Part shown: one piece after another, positions 1-7,015 of the stretch
Layout: the number at the start of each line of letters is the position of its first letter
How positions within the stretch are numbered: the stretch's first letter is position 1
Assembly (NCBI GenBank): GCA_026708165.1
Contig: JAPOVO010000209.1
Span: 1-15,504 of the forward strand
Origin: Chloroflexota bacterium
Lineage (GTDB): Bacteria; Chloroflexota; UBA11872; VXNJ01
Direction: 5' to 3'
DNA length: 15,504 nucleotides
Program-made: the position numbers and the translations under genes
The notes under the pieces: model-generated
What the model was told of the DNA's origin: nothing
Database searches by the model: none
Seen by the model: only the letters and a program-made list of their open reading frames with translations

Positions 1-215
1 GCGAGAACTTCCCGGACGAATGGAAGCTCGCGCTCGAAGTAATGGATCTAAGTGTCCATTCCCCGGCATCGCCAGTTCAAGAGAAGCTGAACGATATCAC
101 GATTCAGATGCAGGAAGAGGCCCTGCTGCACAAGCGCACGCCCGAGGATGCCGTCGAATGGGGCGCCACCGAGTCCCAGAAGGAAGTTGACAAGTGGTGG
201 GAGCAGCGAGGCTAG
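1..215 (+). CDS. C-terminal end of an extracellular solute-binding protein (family 1), 5' end outside the window
   Basis: The frame ending in TAG at 213-215 is open to the left edge and gives about 70 residues. The piece is hydrophilic and helical, with a run rich in Glu, Gln and Lys and an end reading KWWEQRG. This resembles the last helix of family 1 sugar-binding proteins, which often ends in a repeated-subunit pattern with a tryptophan. The main argument is context: two MalF/MalG-type permeases follow on the same strand, the standard order for carbohydrate ABC importers. The protein would sit outside the membrane (periplasm, or as a lipoprotein) and deliver the ligand to the permeases. 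The N-terminus, with signal peptide and ligand pocket, is not visible, so the ligand cannot be judged. Confidence 0.6.
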   Translation, partial: ENFPDEWKLALEVMDLSVHSPASPVQEKLNDITIQMQEEALLHKRTPEDAVEWGATESQKEVDKWWEQRG

Positions 216-337
216 ATATAGCGTCGAACCCTTCTGTAACCAACACTGCCTTCGATTTCTGAGAGTTGCGCCGCGGCCGTGTATCAGCGGGCGCTTAAGG
301 GATCTATCGGCGTAGCCGAACAGGTGCGGACCATGCC

Positions 338-1264
338 ATGGCGACTGTAGACGCTCCCGCGCCTCAGGCCAGCGGCAAGGCCCGCCTCTCGGCGAGCTGG
401 CGAGAGGCCCTCTGGTGCTATACGTTCCTTTCGCCGTGGCTGCTGGGGTTCCTGGTGTTTACGGCCGGCCCCATCGTGGCGGTCTTCTATCTCGGCTTCA
501 CGCGCTACAACGTCTTCAAGGCGCCCCAATGGGTTGGGCTGGAAAACTACGTCGGCATCTTCACCGACGACCGCCTTTTCACCATCACGCTGCTCAATAC
601 CATCTACTTCGTCGTGATATCCGTGCCTGGACAGCTTTTGATCGCGTTCACGCTCGCGATGTTCCTCAACACCCGTATTCATGGCAGAGGCGCCTACCGA
701 ACGCTGTTCTATCTCCCCATGATCGTGCCGCACGCCGCCGCTTCGGTGATTTTCTTGTGGCTGCTGCACGCTGAGCTGGGGGTAGTGAAGCACCTTCTGG
801 ACGTATTCGGAATACCCAGCCCGCTCTGGTTTCAAGACGAGAACTGGTCAAAGCCCGGAATAATCCTGCTCTCGTTCTGGTATGTCGGTCAGACGATGGT
901 GATCATGCTGGCGGGCTTGCAGAATATCCCGACCCACCTGTACGAAGCGGCGTCCATCGACGGGGCCAACGTCCTGCGGCGCATGTGGCACGTAACGATC
1001 CCGATGCTCAGTCCTACGACCTTCTTTCTACTCGTAATCGGTCTCGTTACCCACTTCCAGGTTTTCACCTTCGCGTACATCATGACGCGGGGCGGGCCTT
1101 TGAATTCAACGCTCTTCTACGTCCTCTATCTCTACCGTTACGCCTTCAAGAACTTTGAGATGGGCTACGCGTCGGCCATGGCGACGGTGCTGTTCGTTTT
1201 GGTGCTCGCCGTAACCGGAATTACGTTCGGCACAAGCCGGCACTGGGTGCACTACGAGACATGA
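338..1264 (+). CDS. Carbohydrate ABC transporter permease, MalF/UgpA type
   Basis: This 308-residue inner-membrane protein is the first of two transport channel subunits. A hydrophilic N-tail of about 25 residues is followed by a first membrane segment at about 28-54 and further hydrophobic segments near 83-110, 123-145, 173-195, 226-250 and 276-302, making six. The loop with the EAA motif, which docks the ATPase, is at about 203-222 (EAASIDGA followed by IPMLSP). Length and layout match the MalF/UgpA branch. Start: ATG at 338 gives the usual N-terminus; another ATG at 333 is in a different frame, and AGGTGCGGA just upstream can serve as ribosome site. The stop overlaps the next permease start as ATGA, so the two are probably translationally coupled and form a heterodimer. 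Substrate is unknown; the downstream sulfatase hints at a sulfated sugar. Confidence 0.93.
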   Translation: MATVDAPAPQASGKARLSASWREALWCYTFLSPWLLGFLVFTAGPIVAVFYLGFTRYNVFKAPQWVGLENYVGIFTDDRLFTITLLNTIYFVVISVPGQLLIAFTLAMFLNTRIHGRGAYRTLFYLPMIVPHAAASVIFLWLLHAELGVVKHLLDVFGIPSPLWFQDENWSKPGIILLSFWYVGQTMVIMLAGLQNIPTHLYEAASIDGANVLRRMWHVTIPMLSPTTFFLLVIGLVTHFQVFTFAYIMTRGGPLNSTLFYVLYLYRYAFKNFEMGYASAMATVLFVLVLAVTGITFGTSRHWVHYET

Positions 1265-2151
1265 GTGATCGAGTCGCGGTAATCGCCACGCACGTCCGGC
1301 GCGGACTATTCCAGTCCGCGCCCGGAGTGGGGCGCCATGCCGCCATCCATTTTGTTCTTCTCATTGTGGCGTTCATCTTCGCCTTGCCGTTCTTGTGGAT
1401 GGCTTCCACTTCTCTCAAGGAAGCGACCCAGGTTGAGAGCTTCCCTCCCGTCTACATACCCAGTCCGGTCGTTTGGGAGAACTACGTTGAGGCGCTAACC
1501 TTCCTGCCGTTCCATCAGTACTTCTTCAACACGACGCTGATCTCAGCGCTCGTGATCGTCGGGGACGTGCTGTCGGCCTCTTTCGTCGCCTACGGTTTTG
1601 CCCGATTGCGTGCCCCCGGCCGGAACTTCCTCTTCATAGTCATGATCAGCACGATGATCGTTCCGCTGGCGGTCAGACTGCTACCGACGTTCTTGCTCTT
1701 CAAGTGGATGAACTGGGTCAACACCTTCCTGCCGTTGATCGTGCCGGCTTTCTTCGGCACGCCCTATTTCATTTTTTTCGTCCGGCAGTTCTATCGGACG
1801 ATCCCACAGGAGCTCTCCGACGCCGCCAGGGTAGACGGCGCGTCGGAGTTCAGGATTTGGTGGCAGATCATGGTGCCGTTGTCGAGGCCGGTGCTGATCG
1901 CCATCGGCATATTCGCGTTCGCCAACGTCTGGAACGACTTCCTCTACCCGCTCGTCTTTCTGACCGACAGGACGAAATGGACGATAAGCATCGCCCTTAG
2001 CGCCATGATCGACGCGACGGGCGAGGACATCCAGTTCTGGAACCTCATGATGGCCGCGGCTTTCGCTTCCGTCGCGCCCATGGTGGTCGTATTCGGCTTT
2101 GCGCAGCGCTATTTCACGCAGGGCGTTACTCTGACGGGAATCAAGGGATAG
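1261..2151 (+). CDS. Carbohydrate ABC transporter permease, MalG/UgpE type
   Basis: This 296-residue inner-membrane protein is the second channel subunit. Hydrophobic segments lie near 30-50, 90-115, 122-147, 155-176, 208-228 and 262-285. The EAA loop is at about 184-206 (LSDAARVDGASEF then MVPLSRP), as in MalG-family permeases, and the C-terminus (QGVTLTGIKG) is the usual short MalG-type tail with a terminal Gly. It starts inside the stop codon of the upstream permease (ATGA, 1261-1264). The visible importer therefore has a binding protein and two permeases but no ATP-binding subunit. The ATPase may lie upstream of the window, or be a shared MsmK-like protein encoded elsewhere. Confidence 0.94.
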   Translation: MSDRVAVIATHVRRGLFQSAPGVGRHAAIHFVLLIVAFIFALPFLWMASTSLKEATQVESFPPVYIPSPVVWENYVEALTFLPFHQYFFNTTLISALVIVGDVLSASFVAYGFARLRAPGRNFLFIVMISTMIVPLAVRLLPTFLLFKWMNWVNTFLPLIVPAFFGTPYFIFFVRQFYRTIPQELSDAARVDGASEFRIWWQIMVPLSRPVLIAIGIFAFANVWNDFLYPLVFLTDRTKWTISIALSAMIDATGEDIQFWNLMMAAAFASVAPMVVVFGFAQRYFTQGVTLTGIKG

Positions 2152-2222
2152 CCATGCCGCCTTGCCGTTCCGCCCCCGCAAACATGCCGGTGCCGCCGCC
2201 GTCCGCGTGGGCGGCGTAGAGA
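2143..2222 (+). promoter_or_regulatory. Short leader frame with its own ribosome site and a hairpin just ahead of the sulfatase start
   Basis: An AAGGGA Shine-Dalgarno-like site (2143-2148) lies five bases before an ATG at 2154. That ATG opens a 21-codon frame ending in TAG at 2217-2219. The frame is the same as that of the sulfatase, whose GTG start follows after one codon (2223). A perfect 7-bp inverted repeat, CGCCGCC (2194-2200) and GGCGGCG (2210-2216) with a 9-base loop, covers the end of the leader and could hide the sulfatase start until a ribosome opens it. There is no T-run, so it is not a classical terminator. The leader may be a translational control element or the remains of a longer sulfatase N-terminus cut by a stop. 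Confidence 0.4.
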
Positions 2223-3707
2223 GTGGCAGTCTCCGGCCAAGGCGGCCCTAACGAGCGTCCGAACATACTGCTGTATTGCACCGATCAGCAGCGTTTTGAC
2301 ACAATAGCCGCTCTCGGAAATTCCGAGATTCGCACGCCCCATCTCGACAGGCTGGCGGCCGAGGGCGCGGCTTTCACCCATGCCTATTGCCAGAACCCCG
2401 TATGCACGCCGAGCCGTGCCAGCTTCTTGACCGGAATGTACCCGAGCGCCAATCACGTCATTCGCAACGGGTGCGAGACCTACCCCGCGAGCCTTGTCGA
2501 CAAACTCATAAGCCGTATCATGTCCGACGCCGGTTACGACTGCGGTCTGATCGGCAAGCTGCACCTGGCAGGCGCGCACAACGGACCCGAGAACCGCCGC
2601 GACGACGGCTTCGACTATTTCCAATACAGCCACATGCCGTATCGATACTGGCCCGAAGGCGACTCATACCTCGAATGGGTACGGCTTCAGGGCCACGATC
2701 CCGTTGACGCAATCGACACATACGACTCGCCCGGTTTGAGGGTGGTAACTCCTGACAACGGATGGGCTGGACTAAAGGTACCCACGCCCGGTTCGGATAA
2801 TGCGCCGCCGGAGCTGCACCAGACCAGGTGGTGTACCGACAAGGCTATCGAGTTCATATCCCAGCCCCGCGAGCGCCCCTGGTTCCTCAGCGTCAATGCG
2901 TTCGACCCGCATCCTCCCTCGGATCCTCCCTGGGACTACTACAAGCGTTATCCGCCGGAGACGTTGAGCGATCCCCCCTTTCGCGAAAGCGATCTCCACC
3001 GGCAGGAGCGTTTAGCGCAAGTCCCATTTGCCGTGGGACCGTACCCGCTCGACGTGATCAGAGCCCGCCAGCTAAAAGCCGCTTACTACGCGATGATCGA
3101 GCTGATCGACTGTGAAATAGGACGGCTGTTGGACTGGCTCGAATCGGCCGGTCTGCGCGAAAACACCGTAATCATCTTCACAAGCGATCATGGTGAGGCG
3201 CTGGGCGACCATGGGCTGGTGATGAAGGGAGCGCGGTTTTACGAAGGACTTGTGCGAGTGCCCCTGCTGTGGTCCTGGCCCGCGGGAGCGACGGCGGGGC
3301 TGCAGAGCAACGCCTTGGTCGAGCTTGTCGATATCGTCCCGACTCTTCTGGAGATCAGCGGTCTGCCCGTTCCCGCCCACGTTCAGGGACGGTCGCTGTT
3401 GCCCATTCTCGCGGGCAGCGCGCCCCCCGATCACCACAAGGACTTCGTGCGATGCGAGTACTTCTACCATTCCGCGGACGGACGACCCGCCTACGCCACG
3501 ATGTACCGCGACGAGCGCTGGAAGCTTGTCTGTTATCACGGCGCCGGTTTGGGCGAGCTTTTCGATCTCCAAAACGACCCGCACGAATTCGACGATCTTT
3601 GGCTTGAGCCCGGTCGGGACCCGATTCGCAACGAGCTAATCAGCAGGTCGTTTGAGGCCTGGACGCTCGATATGGACCCGGGCGAGCCTCAGGTCTGGCC
3701 CTGGTAG
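2223..3707 (+). CDS. Type I (formylglycine) sulfatase, cytoplasmic
   Basis: This 494-residue enzyme belongs to the alkaline phosphatase superfamily and should hydrolyse a sulfate ester or sulfamate. The activation motif C-T-P-S-R is at Cys61-Arg65; Cys61 would be converted to formylglycine by a separate maturase not seen here. Other expected site residues are visible: Asp21-Gln22 near the N-terminus (the D-Q form, not D-D), Lys112 and His114 (GKLH), His230 (DPHPP), Asp322-His323 (TSDHGEALGDHG) and Lys335. The C-terminal subdomain ends in a typical LFDLQNDPHE stretch. There is no signal peptide or lipobox, so it probably acts in the cytoplasm on a compound brought in by the upstream importer. 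GTG at 2223 is the first start after an in-frame TAG and has no strong ribosome site. The exact substrate (choline sulfate, sulfated sugar or sulfoglucosamine) cannot be told. Confidence 0.92.
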   Translation: MAVSGQGGPNERPNILLYCTDQQRFDTIAALGNSEIRTPHLDRLAAEGAAFTHAYCQNPVCTPSRASFLTGMYPSANHVIRNGCETYPASLVDKLISRIMSDAGYDCGLIGKLHLAGAHNGPENRRDDGFDYFQYSHMPYRYWPEGDSYLEWVRLQGHDPVDAIDTYDSPGLRVVTPDNGWAGLKVPTPGSDNAPPELHQTRWCTDKAIEFISQPRERPWFLSVNAFDPHPPSDPPWDYYKRYPPETLSDPPFRESDLHRQERLAQVPFAVGPYPLDVIRARQLKAAYYAMIELIDCEIGRLLDWLESAGLRENTVIIFTSDHGEALGDHGLVMKGARFYEGLVRVPLLWSWPAGATAGLQSNALVELVDIVPTLLEISGLPVPAHVQGRSLLPILAGSAPPDHHKDFVRCEYFYHSADGRPAYATMYRDERWKLVCYHGAGLGELFDLQNDPHEFDDLWLEPGRDPIRNELISRSFEAWTLDMDPGEPQVWPW

Positions 3708-3755
3708 CGATTACTCGGATCAGCGGCCAGCTTTAGCCCCGCCGTTCGACGACTC

Positions 3756-5168
3756 TTAACCGCCGCCTCCACCACCCGCGCGAACGCCCGCCTCGGTCAT
3801 CGGCGCGGGATCCAGCGCCTGAGCCAATTCGTCCTCTGAAAGATCGGTCATCCGCTTCGCAACGTCGGGGATGCTCTCGCCCGTGCGGACGGCTTCCTTG
3901 GCGATTTCCGCCGCCGCCGCGTAACCGATTCTTGGCGCCAGGGCCGTCGCCAGCATGGTGTTGCGCTCCAGCCAGTGGCGGATCATCGTTTCGTCCGGCT
4001 CCAGACCGCGGACGCCTAGCTCGTCGAACTGCTTGCAGCCGTTCGCCAGGATGTCGATCGATTGCGAGAGGTTGTGGGCTATGACTGGCATCATCACGTT
4101 CAACTGGAGCTGCCCGGCCACCGCCGCCATCGTGACGGCCAGGTCGTTTCCAAGTACCTGAAAGCAGATCATGTTCAGACACTCGGCCATCACCGGGTTG
4201 ACCTTGCCGGGCATGATCGACGAACCCGGCTGGACCGCCGGCAGCCTGATCTCGGAAATCCCCGTGCGTGGTCCCGATCCCAGCAGACGGATATCGTTGG
4301 CCAGCTTGCCCAGGTCGACCGCCAACGCCTTGAGCGCCGCCGAGAGCATTGCGAACCGCGACATGCTCTGCATCGAGTAGAACAGGTTTTCGGAACGCCG
4401 CACGGTCAGACCGCTCAGCTCGCCCAGCACCTCGACAACCCGCTCTTGATAGCGAGGCTCCGCGTTGAGACCGCTTCCCACGGCAGTCCCTCCGATGCTC
4501 AGCTCCTGGACATCTACTTCCGCTGCGGCGATTCGCTCGCGACCGCGTCGAACTGCAACCGCATAGGCCCCGAATTCCTGCCCCAGCCGGACCGGAGTGG
4601 CGTCCTGCACGTGCGTCCGGCCCGACTTGACGATGCCATCCCATTCCTCCGACTTCCGCTCCAGCGAAGCGGCAAGTCCGTCAAGCGCCTCGTAAAGCGG
4701 CTGCAAGAGATGCAACGCGGCAAGCGCGATGGCGGTCGGGATGATGTCGTTGGTCGACTGCGCCATGTTTACGTGGTCGTTGGGATGCACGGGATCGTAG
4801 TCGCCGCGCGAACCGCCCAATAGCTCGTTCGCCCGATTGGCCAGCAATTCGTTCGCGTTCATGTTGTGCGACGTGCCCGCCCCGGCCTGGAAAACATCGA
4901 CCACGAACTGATCGCCGTGCAGCCCATCCAGCACTTCGTCCGCGGCCTGAACAATCGCGTCGGCAAGCTTCGGGTCTAGGCGCCCCGTCTCACGATGCGT
5001 AACGGCCGCCGCCTTCTTGATGAGCACCGTCGCCCAGACGAACGCCGGATGCGGACCTATTGCGCTGATTGGGAAATTATCGACCGCCCGCTGAGTCTGA
5101 ACGCCGTATAGGGCTTCGGACGGAACCTCGACTTCGCCGAGCGGATCGCGCTCAGTCCGTGTTGCCAT
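3756..5168 (-). CDS. fumC: Fumarate hydratase, class II
   Basis: Interconverts fumarate and malate; a cytoplasmic, iron-free homotetramer in the fumarase/aspartase superfamily. From ATG at 5168 it is 470 residues, close to the usual 460. Visible are the substrate loop GAGTSHNMN (about 96-104), HPNDHVNMAQSTND (128-141), GRTHVQDATP with catalytic-site His186, and the superfamily signature GSSIMPGKVNP (315-325). His in GRTH, where aspartases have Gln, argues for fumarase over aspartate ammonia-lyase, although GAGTS and NPVMAE are aspartase-like, so some doubt remains. ATG at 5168 is chosen because AAGGA (5178-5182) lies nine bases upstream; a TTG at 5204 would add 12 residues. The protein ends in an odd run of six glycines. 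It is the last gene of the TCA operon, 92 bases after mdh, and runs convergent to the sulfatase with 48 bases between them. Confidence 0.92.
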   Translation of the reverse strand: MATRTERDPLGEVEVPSEALYGVQTQRAVDNFPISAIGPHPAFVWATVLIKKAAAVTHRETGRLDPKLADAIVQAADEVLDGLHGDQFVVDVFQAGAGTSHNMNANELLANRANELLGGSRGDYDPVHPNDHVNMAQSTNDIIPTAIALAALHLLQPLYEALDGLAASLERKSEEWDGIVKSGRTHVQDATPVRLGQEFGAYAVAVRRGRERIAAAEVDVQELSIGGTAVGSGLNAEPRYQERVVEVLGELSGLTVRRSENLFYSMQSMSRFAMLSAALKALAVDLGKLANDIRLLGSGPRTGISEIRLPAVQPGSSIMPGKVNPVMAECLNMICFQVLGNDLAVTMAAVAGQLQLNVMMPVIAHNLSQSIDILANGCKQFDELGVRGLEPDETMIRHWLERNTMLATALAPRIGYAAAAEIAKEAVRTGESIPDVAKRMTDLSEDELAQALDPAPMTEAGVRAGGGGGG

Positions 5169-5202
5169 CAATTCATATCCTTCGCTTCGCGGGATCGTAA
5201 TC

Positions 5203-5221
5203 AACCGGGCCGCGACCGGTT
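5203..5221 (-). other. Inverted repeat in the mdh-fumC gap
   Basis: AACCGG (5203-5208) and CCGGTT (5216-5221) form a perfect 6-bp stem with a 7-base loop, about 35 bases ahead of the fumC start. No T-run follows on either strand, so it is unlikely to be an intrinsic terminator. It could be an RNA processing or stabilising hairpin, an operator, or chance in GC-rich DNA. Confidence 0.25.
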
Positions 5222-5260
5222 ATCAAGGGACCGTTCGATTCTATCTGCCGGGAGTCGCCG

Positions 5261-6190
5261 TCAGACGCCCATTATCTCCACGAGCTCCCGCACACCGTCC
5301 GCAGATTTATGTAAAGCAGCCAGCTCTTCCTCGGTCAAGGAAACGTCGATCATCCCCTCGTAACCTTGCGCCCCCAGCTTGACGAGCACTCCCACGAACG
5401 TGCCGTTTATCCCATATTCGCCTTCGAGCAGGACCGAGCATGGAAACAGCCGCTTCTGGTCGAGGATTATCGAATCAATCATCAGCATCACTGCCTCGCC
5501 CGGAGCTTCGTAGGCGCTGCCGCGCTGCAACAGCTTCACGATCTCCGCACCCCCGTCCCGCGTCCTTTGAATAATCGCGTCCAGACTATCCTGAGACAGC
5601 ATTTCGCCAACCGGGACGCCTGCCACGGACGTGTAACGAGGCACTGGCACCATCGCGTCCCCATGCCCTCCGAGAACGAATCCCGACACGTCTTCAGGCG
5701 ATACGCCCAGTTCCCAGGCGATGAACGTCCGATACCTCGCCGAATCCAGGATGCCGCCCTGTCCTATCACCCGCTCCTTGGAAAACGACGTTACGGAATG
5801 GACGAGCTGGGCCATGGCGTCGACCGGGTTGGTCAGTACGATGAACTTGCAGTCGGGAGACTTCTCGGCAAGCCGGCCTGCCACGTCCTCTACGATCTCC
5901 TTGTTCTTCAGCAGAAGGTCGTCGCGCGACATTCCGGGCTGACGCGGAAACCCCGACGTGATTACGCAGATGTCGGAGTTCTCGGATTCGTCATAGCCCG
6001 TCGAGCCGATCAGGTTCGGTGGATACCCCATCAGCGGGCCGGTCTGATTGAGGTCGAGCGCCTTGCCTGCGGCGAACCCTTCGACCACGTCGATCATCAC
6101 GACGTCGGCATAACCTCTCTCGGCTACCCGTCGGGCGATGGATCCTCCAGTCTGCCCCGCGCCCGCGATGGTTACCTTAGTGCGTGCCAA
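5261..6190 (-). CDS. mdh: NAD-dependent malate dehydrogenase, lactate-dehydrogenase-like
   Basis: Oxidises malate to oxaloacetate in the cytoplasm. It is 309 residues, the usual length of the LDH-like MDH group. The nucleotide-binding loop is GAGQTG (10-15), with Thr at a position more often Val. Asp34 at the end of the second strand indicates NAD preference. The mobile loop FPRQPGMSRDDLL carries the malate-discriminating Arg83 and Arg89. LDSARYR gives Asp149 and Arg152, and GGHGD gives catalytic His176. The start is TTG at 6190: it fits the family N-terminus, and GGAGGGG (6194-6200) sits three to five bases upstream, while the nearby ATG is out of frame. It lies 66 bases after sdhB and 92 before fumC, in the order succinate to fumarate to malate to oxaloacetate except that fumC is last. 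Confidence 0.95.
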   Translation of the reverse strand: MARTKVTIAGAGQTGGSIARRVAERGYADVVMIDVVEGFAAGKALDLNQTGPLMGYPPNLIGSTGYDESENSDICVITSGFPRQPGMSRDDLLLKNKEIVEDVAGRLAEKSPDCKFIVLTNPVDAMAQLVHSVTSFSKERVIGQGGILDSARYRTFIAWELGVSPEDVSGFVLGGHGDAMVPVPRYTSVAGVPVGEMLSQDSLDAIIQRTRDGGAEIVKLLQRGSAYEAPGEAVMLMIDSIILDQKRLFPCSVLLEGEYGINGTFVGVLVKLGAQGYEGMIDVSLTEEELAALHKSADGVRELVEIMGV

Positions 6191-6193
6191 AAA

Positions 6194-6200
6194 CCCCTCC
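6194..6200 (-). promoter_or_regulatory. Strong ribosome binding site that decides the TTG start of mdh
   Basis: On the minus strand the bases read GGAGGGG, followed by TTT and then the TTG codon at 6190. This near-perfect Shine-Dalgarno site is the main support for a non-ATG start, since no in-frame ATG lies nearby. Confidence 0.75.
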
Positions 6201-6256
6201 GCATCAGTCTTCTTGTATAGCCGTGAAGACGCCCTTCCGGGCTTTTTCGCATTACT

Positions 6257-7015
6257 CTATACGGCCGCTTCGGACTCCACTCGTTTGCGACCGGCGATCT
6301 TGTTTGCAATCGAAGCCTCTCGAAGCAGTTCGATCTTGTTTGCCGGGTCTATTCCCACGGGGCAAGCGTCGTCCCACGACTCATCGGGATCGCAGTCCCA
6401 AATTCCGCCGCTGTCGTTGATCTTTTCGAGGCGGTCCCGGTCCGACCCGTCGCGCACGTCGGCCGCCAACCGGAACTCCCGAACGAGCGCAGCCGGGCCG
6501 ATGAAGCCCGCGGACGCATTTGCGCCGGTGACGGCCGCGTCGCAAAGACCGCAGGAAATGCATGCCTGGGACCGTCCCAGACGGTCAACCTCCTCCTGCG
6601 TCATGTCCGAGTCCATGCCGCTCCCGGGCGATTCTGCATCGGGTTGAATCCACGGCTCCCCCGCCCCGAGCGTCAGGAAGGTGGGATCGAAGTCGGCGAC
6701 GAGGTCCCGAATAACCGGATGGTTTTGCAAGGGGGCTATCTCGACGGGGGATCCGTTGCAATCGAGGGACGATACGCGCGTTCGACACGCGAGCACGGGC
6801 ACGCCATTGACCTGTACCCCGCAGGCTCCGCAGAACCCTCCCCGGCACGAGTAACGAATCGCCAGCGACGAGTCCTGTTCCTGCTGGATCGAAACCAGGG
6901 CGTCGAGAACGGTCATCGACTCCCCAACCGCCACCTCATAGTTGCGCGCTTCAGGCCTGTCATGCGTTTCGGGATCGTACCTGCTTATCTGCAGTCCGAG
7001 TCGTTGTTCCGCCAT
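6257..7015 (-). CDS. sdhB: Succinate dehydrogenase/fumarate reductase iron-sulfur subunit, lacking [3Fe-4S] ligands
   Basis: This is a 252-residue electron-transfer subunit. The N-terminal ferredoxin domain has all four [2Fe-2S] ligands with the spacing of E. coli SdhB: Cys57, Cys62, Cys65 and Cys77. The C-terminal domain keeps the four [4Fe-4S] ligands: Cys152, Cys155, Cys158 and Cys218 (the last in CPVGIDP). Of the three [3Fe-4S] ligands, only Cys208 remains; the other two positions are Val162 (after CISCGLCDAA) and Trp214. Length and flanking residues are normal and the frame is intact, so this looks like real divergence, not a frameshift. In known complex II the [3Fe-4S] cluster passes electrons to quinone. 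ATG at 7015 overlaps the sdhA stop by one base (TAATG), with GAGGG (7023-7027) seven bases upstream. It is certainly an SdhB-family protein; the partner acceptor is unknown. Confidence 0.88.
   Translation of the reverse strand: MAEQRLGLQISRYDPETHDRPEARNYEVAVGESMTVLDALVSIQQEQDSSLAIRYSCRGGFCGACGVQVNGVPVLACRTRVSSLDCNGSPVEIAPLQNHPVIRDLVADFDPTFLTLGAGEPWIQPDAESPGSGMDSDMTQEEVDRLGRSQACISCGLCDAAVTGANASAGFIGPAALVREFRLAADVRDGSDRDRLEKINDSGGIWDCDPDESWDDACPVGIDPANKIELLREASIANKIAGRKRVESEAAV

Noticed and set aside
3708..3755. Possible shared terminator between the convergent sulfatase and fumC genes
   Set aside because: Only short, imperfect GC pairings are seen and there is no T-run on either strand.
3733..4644. 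Long open frame of about 300 codons on the minus strand inside fumC
   Set aside because: It overlaps fumC in another frame, has Arg/Gly/Ala-rich composition without any recognisable family, and is explained by the high GC content.
3756..5168. Reading fumC as aspartate ammonia-lyase
   Set aside because: GAGTS and NPVMAE are aspartase-like, but GRTH (His, not Gln), PGKVNP and the TCA gene neighbours favour fumarase.
5366..6220. Long plus-strand open frame opposite mdh
   Set aside because: It is antisense to a clear malate dehydrogenase and its translation has no domain pattern.
6231..6247. Terminator-like sequence GCCC-TTCC-GGGC followed by five T on the plus strand
   Set aside because: The stem is only four base pairs and it faces the plus strand, where no gene ends nearby; the local genes run on the minus strand.
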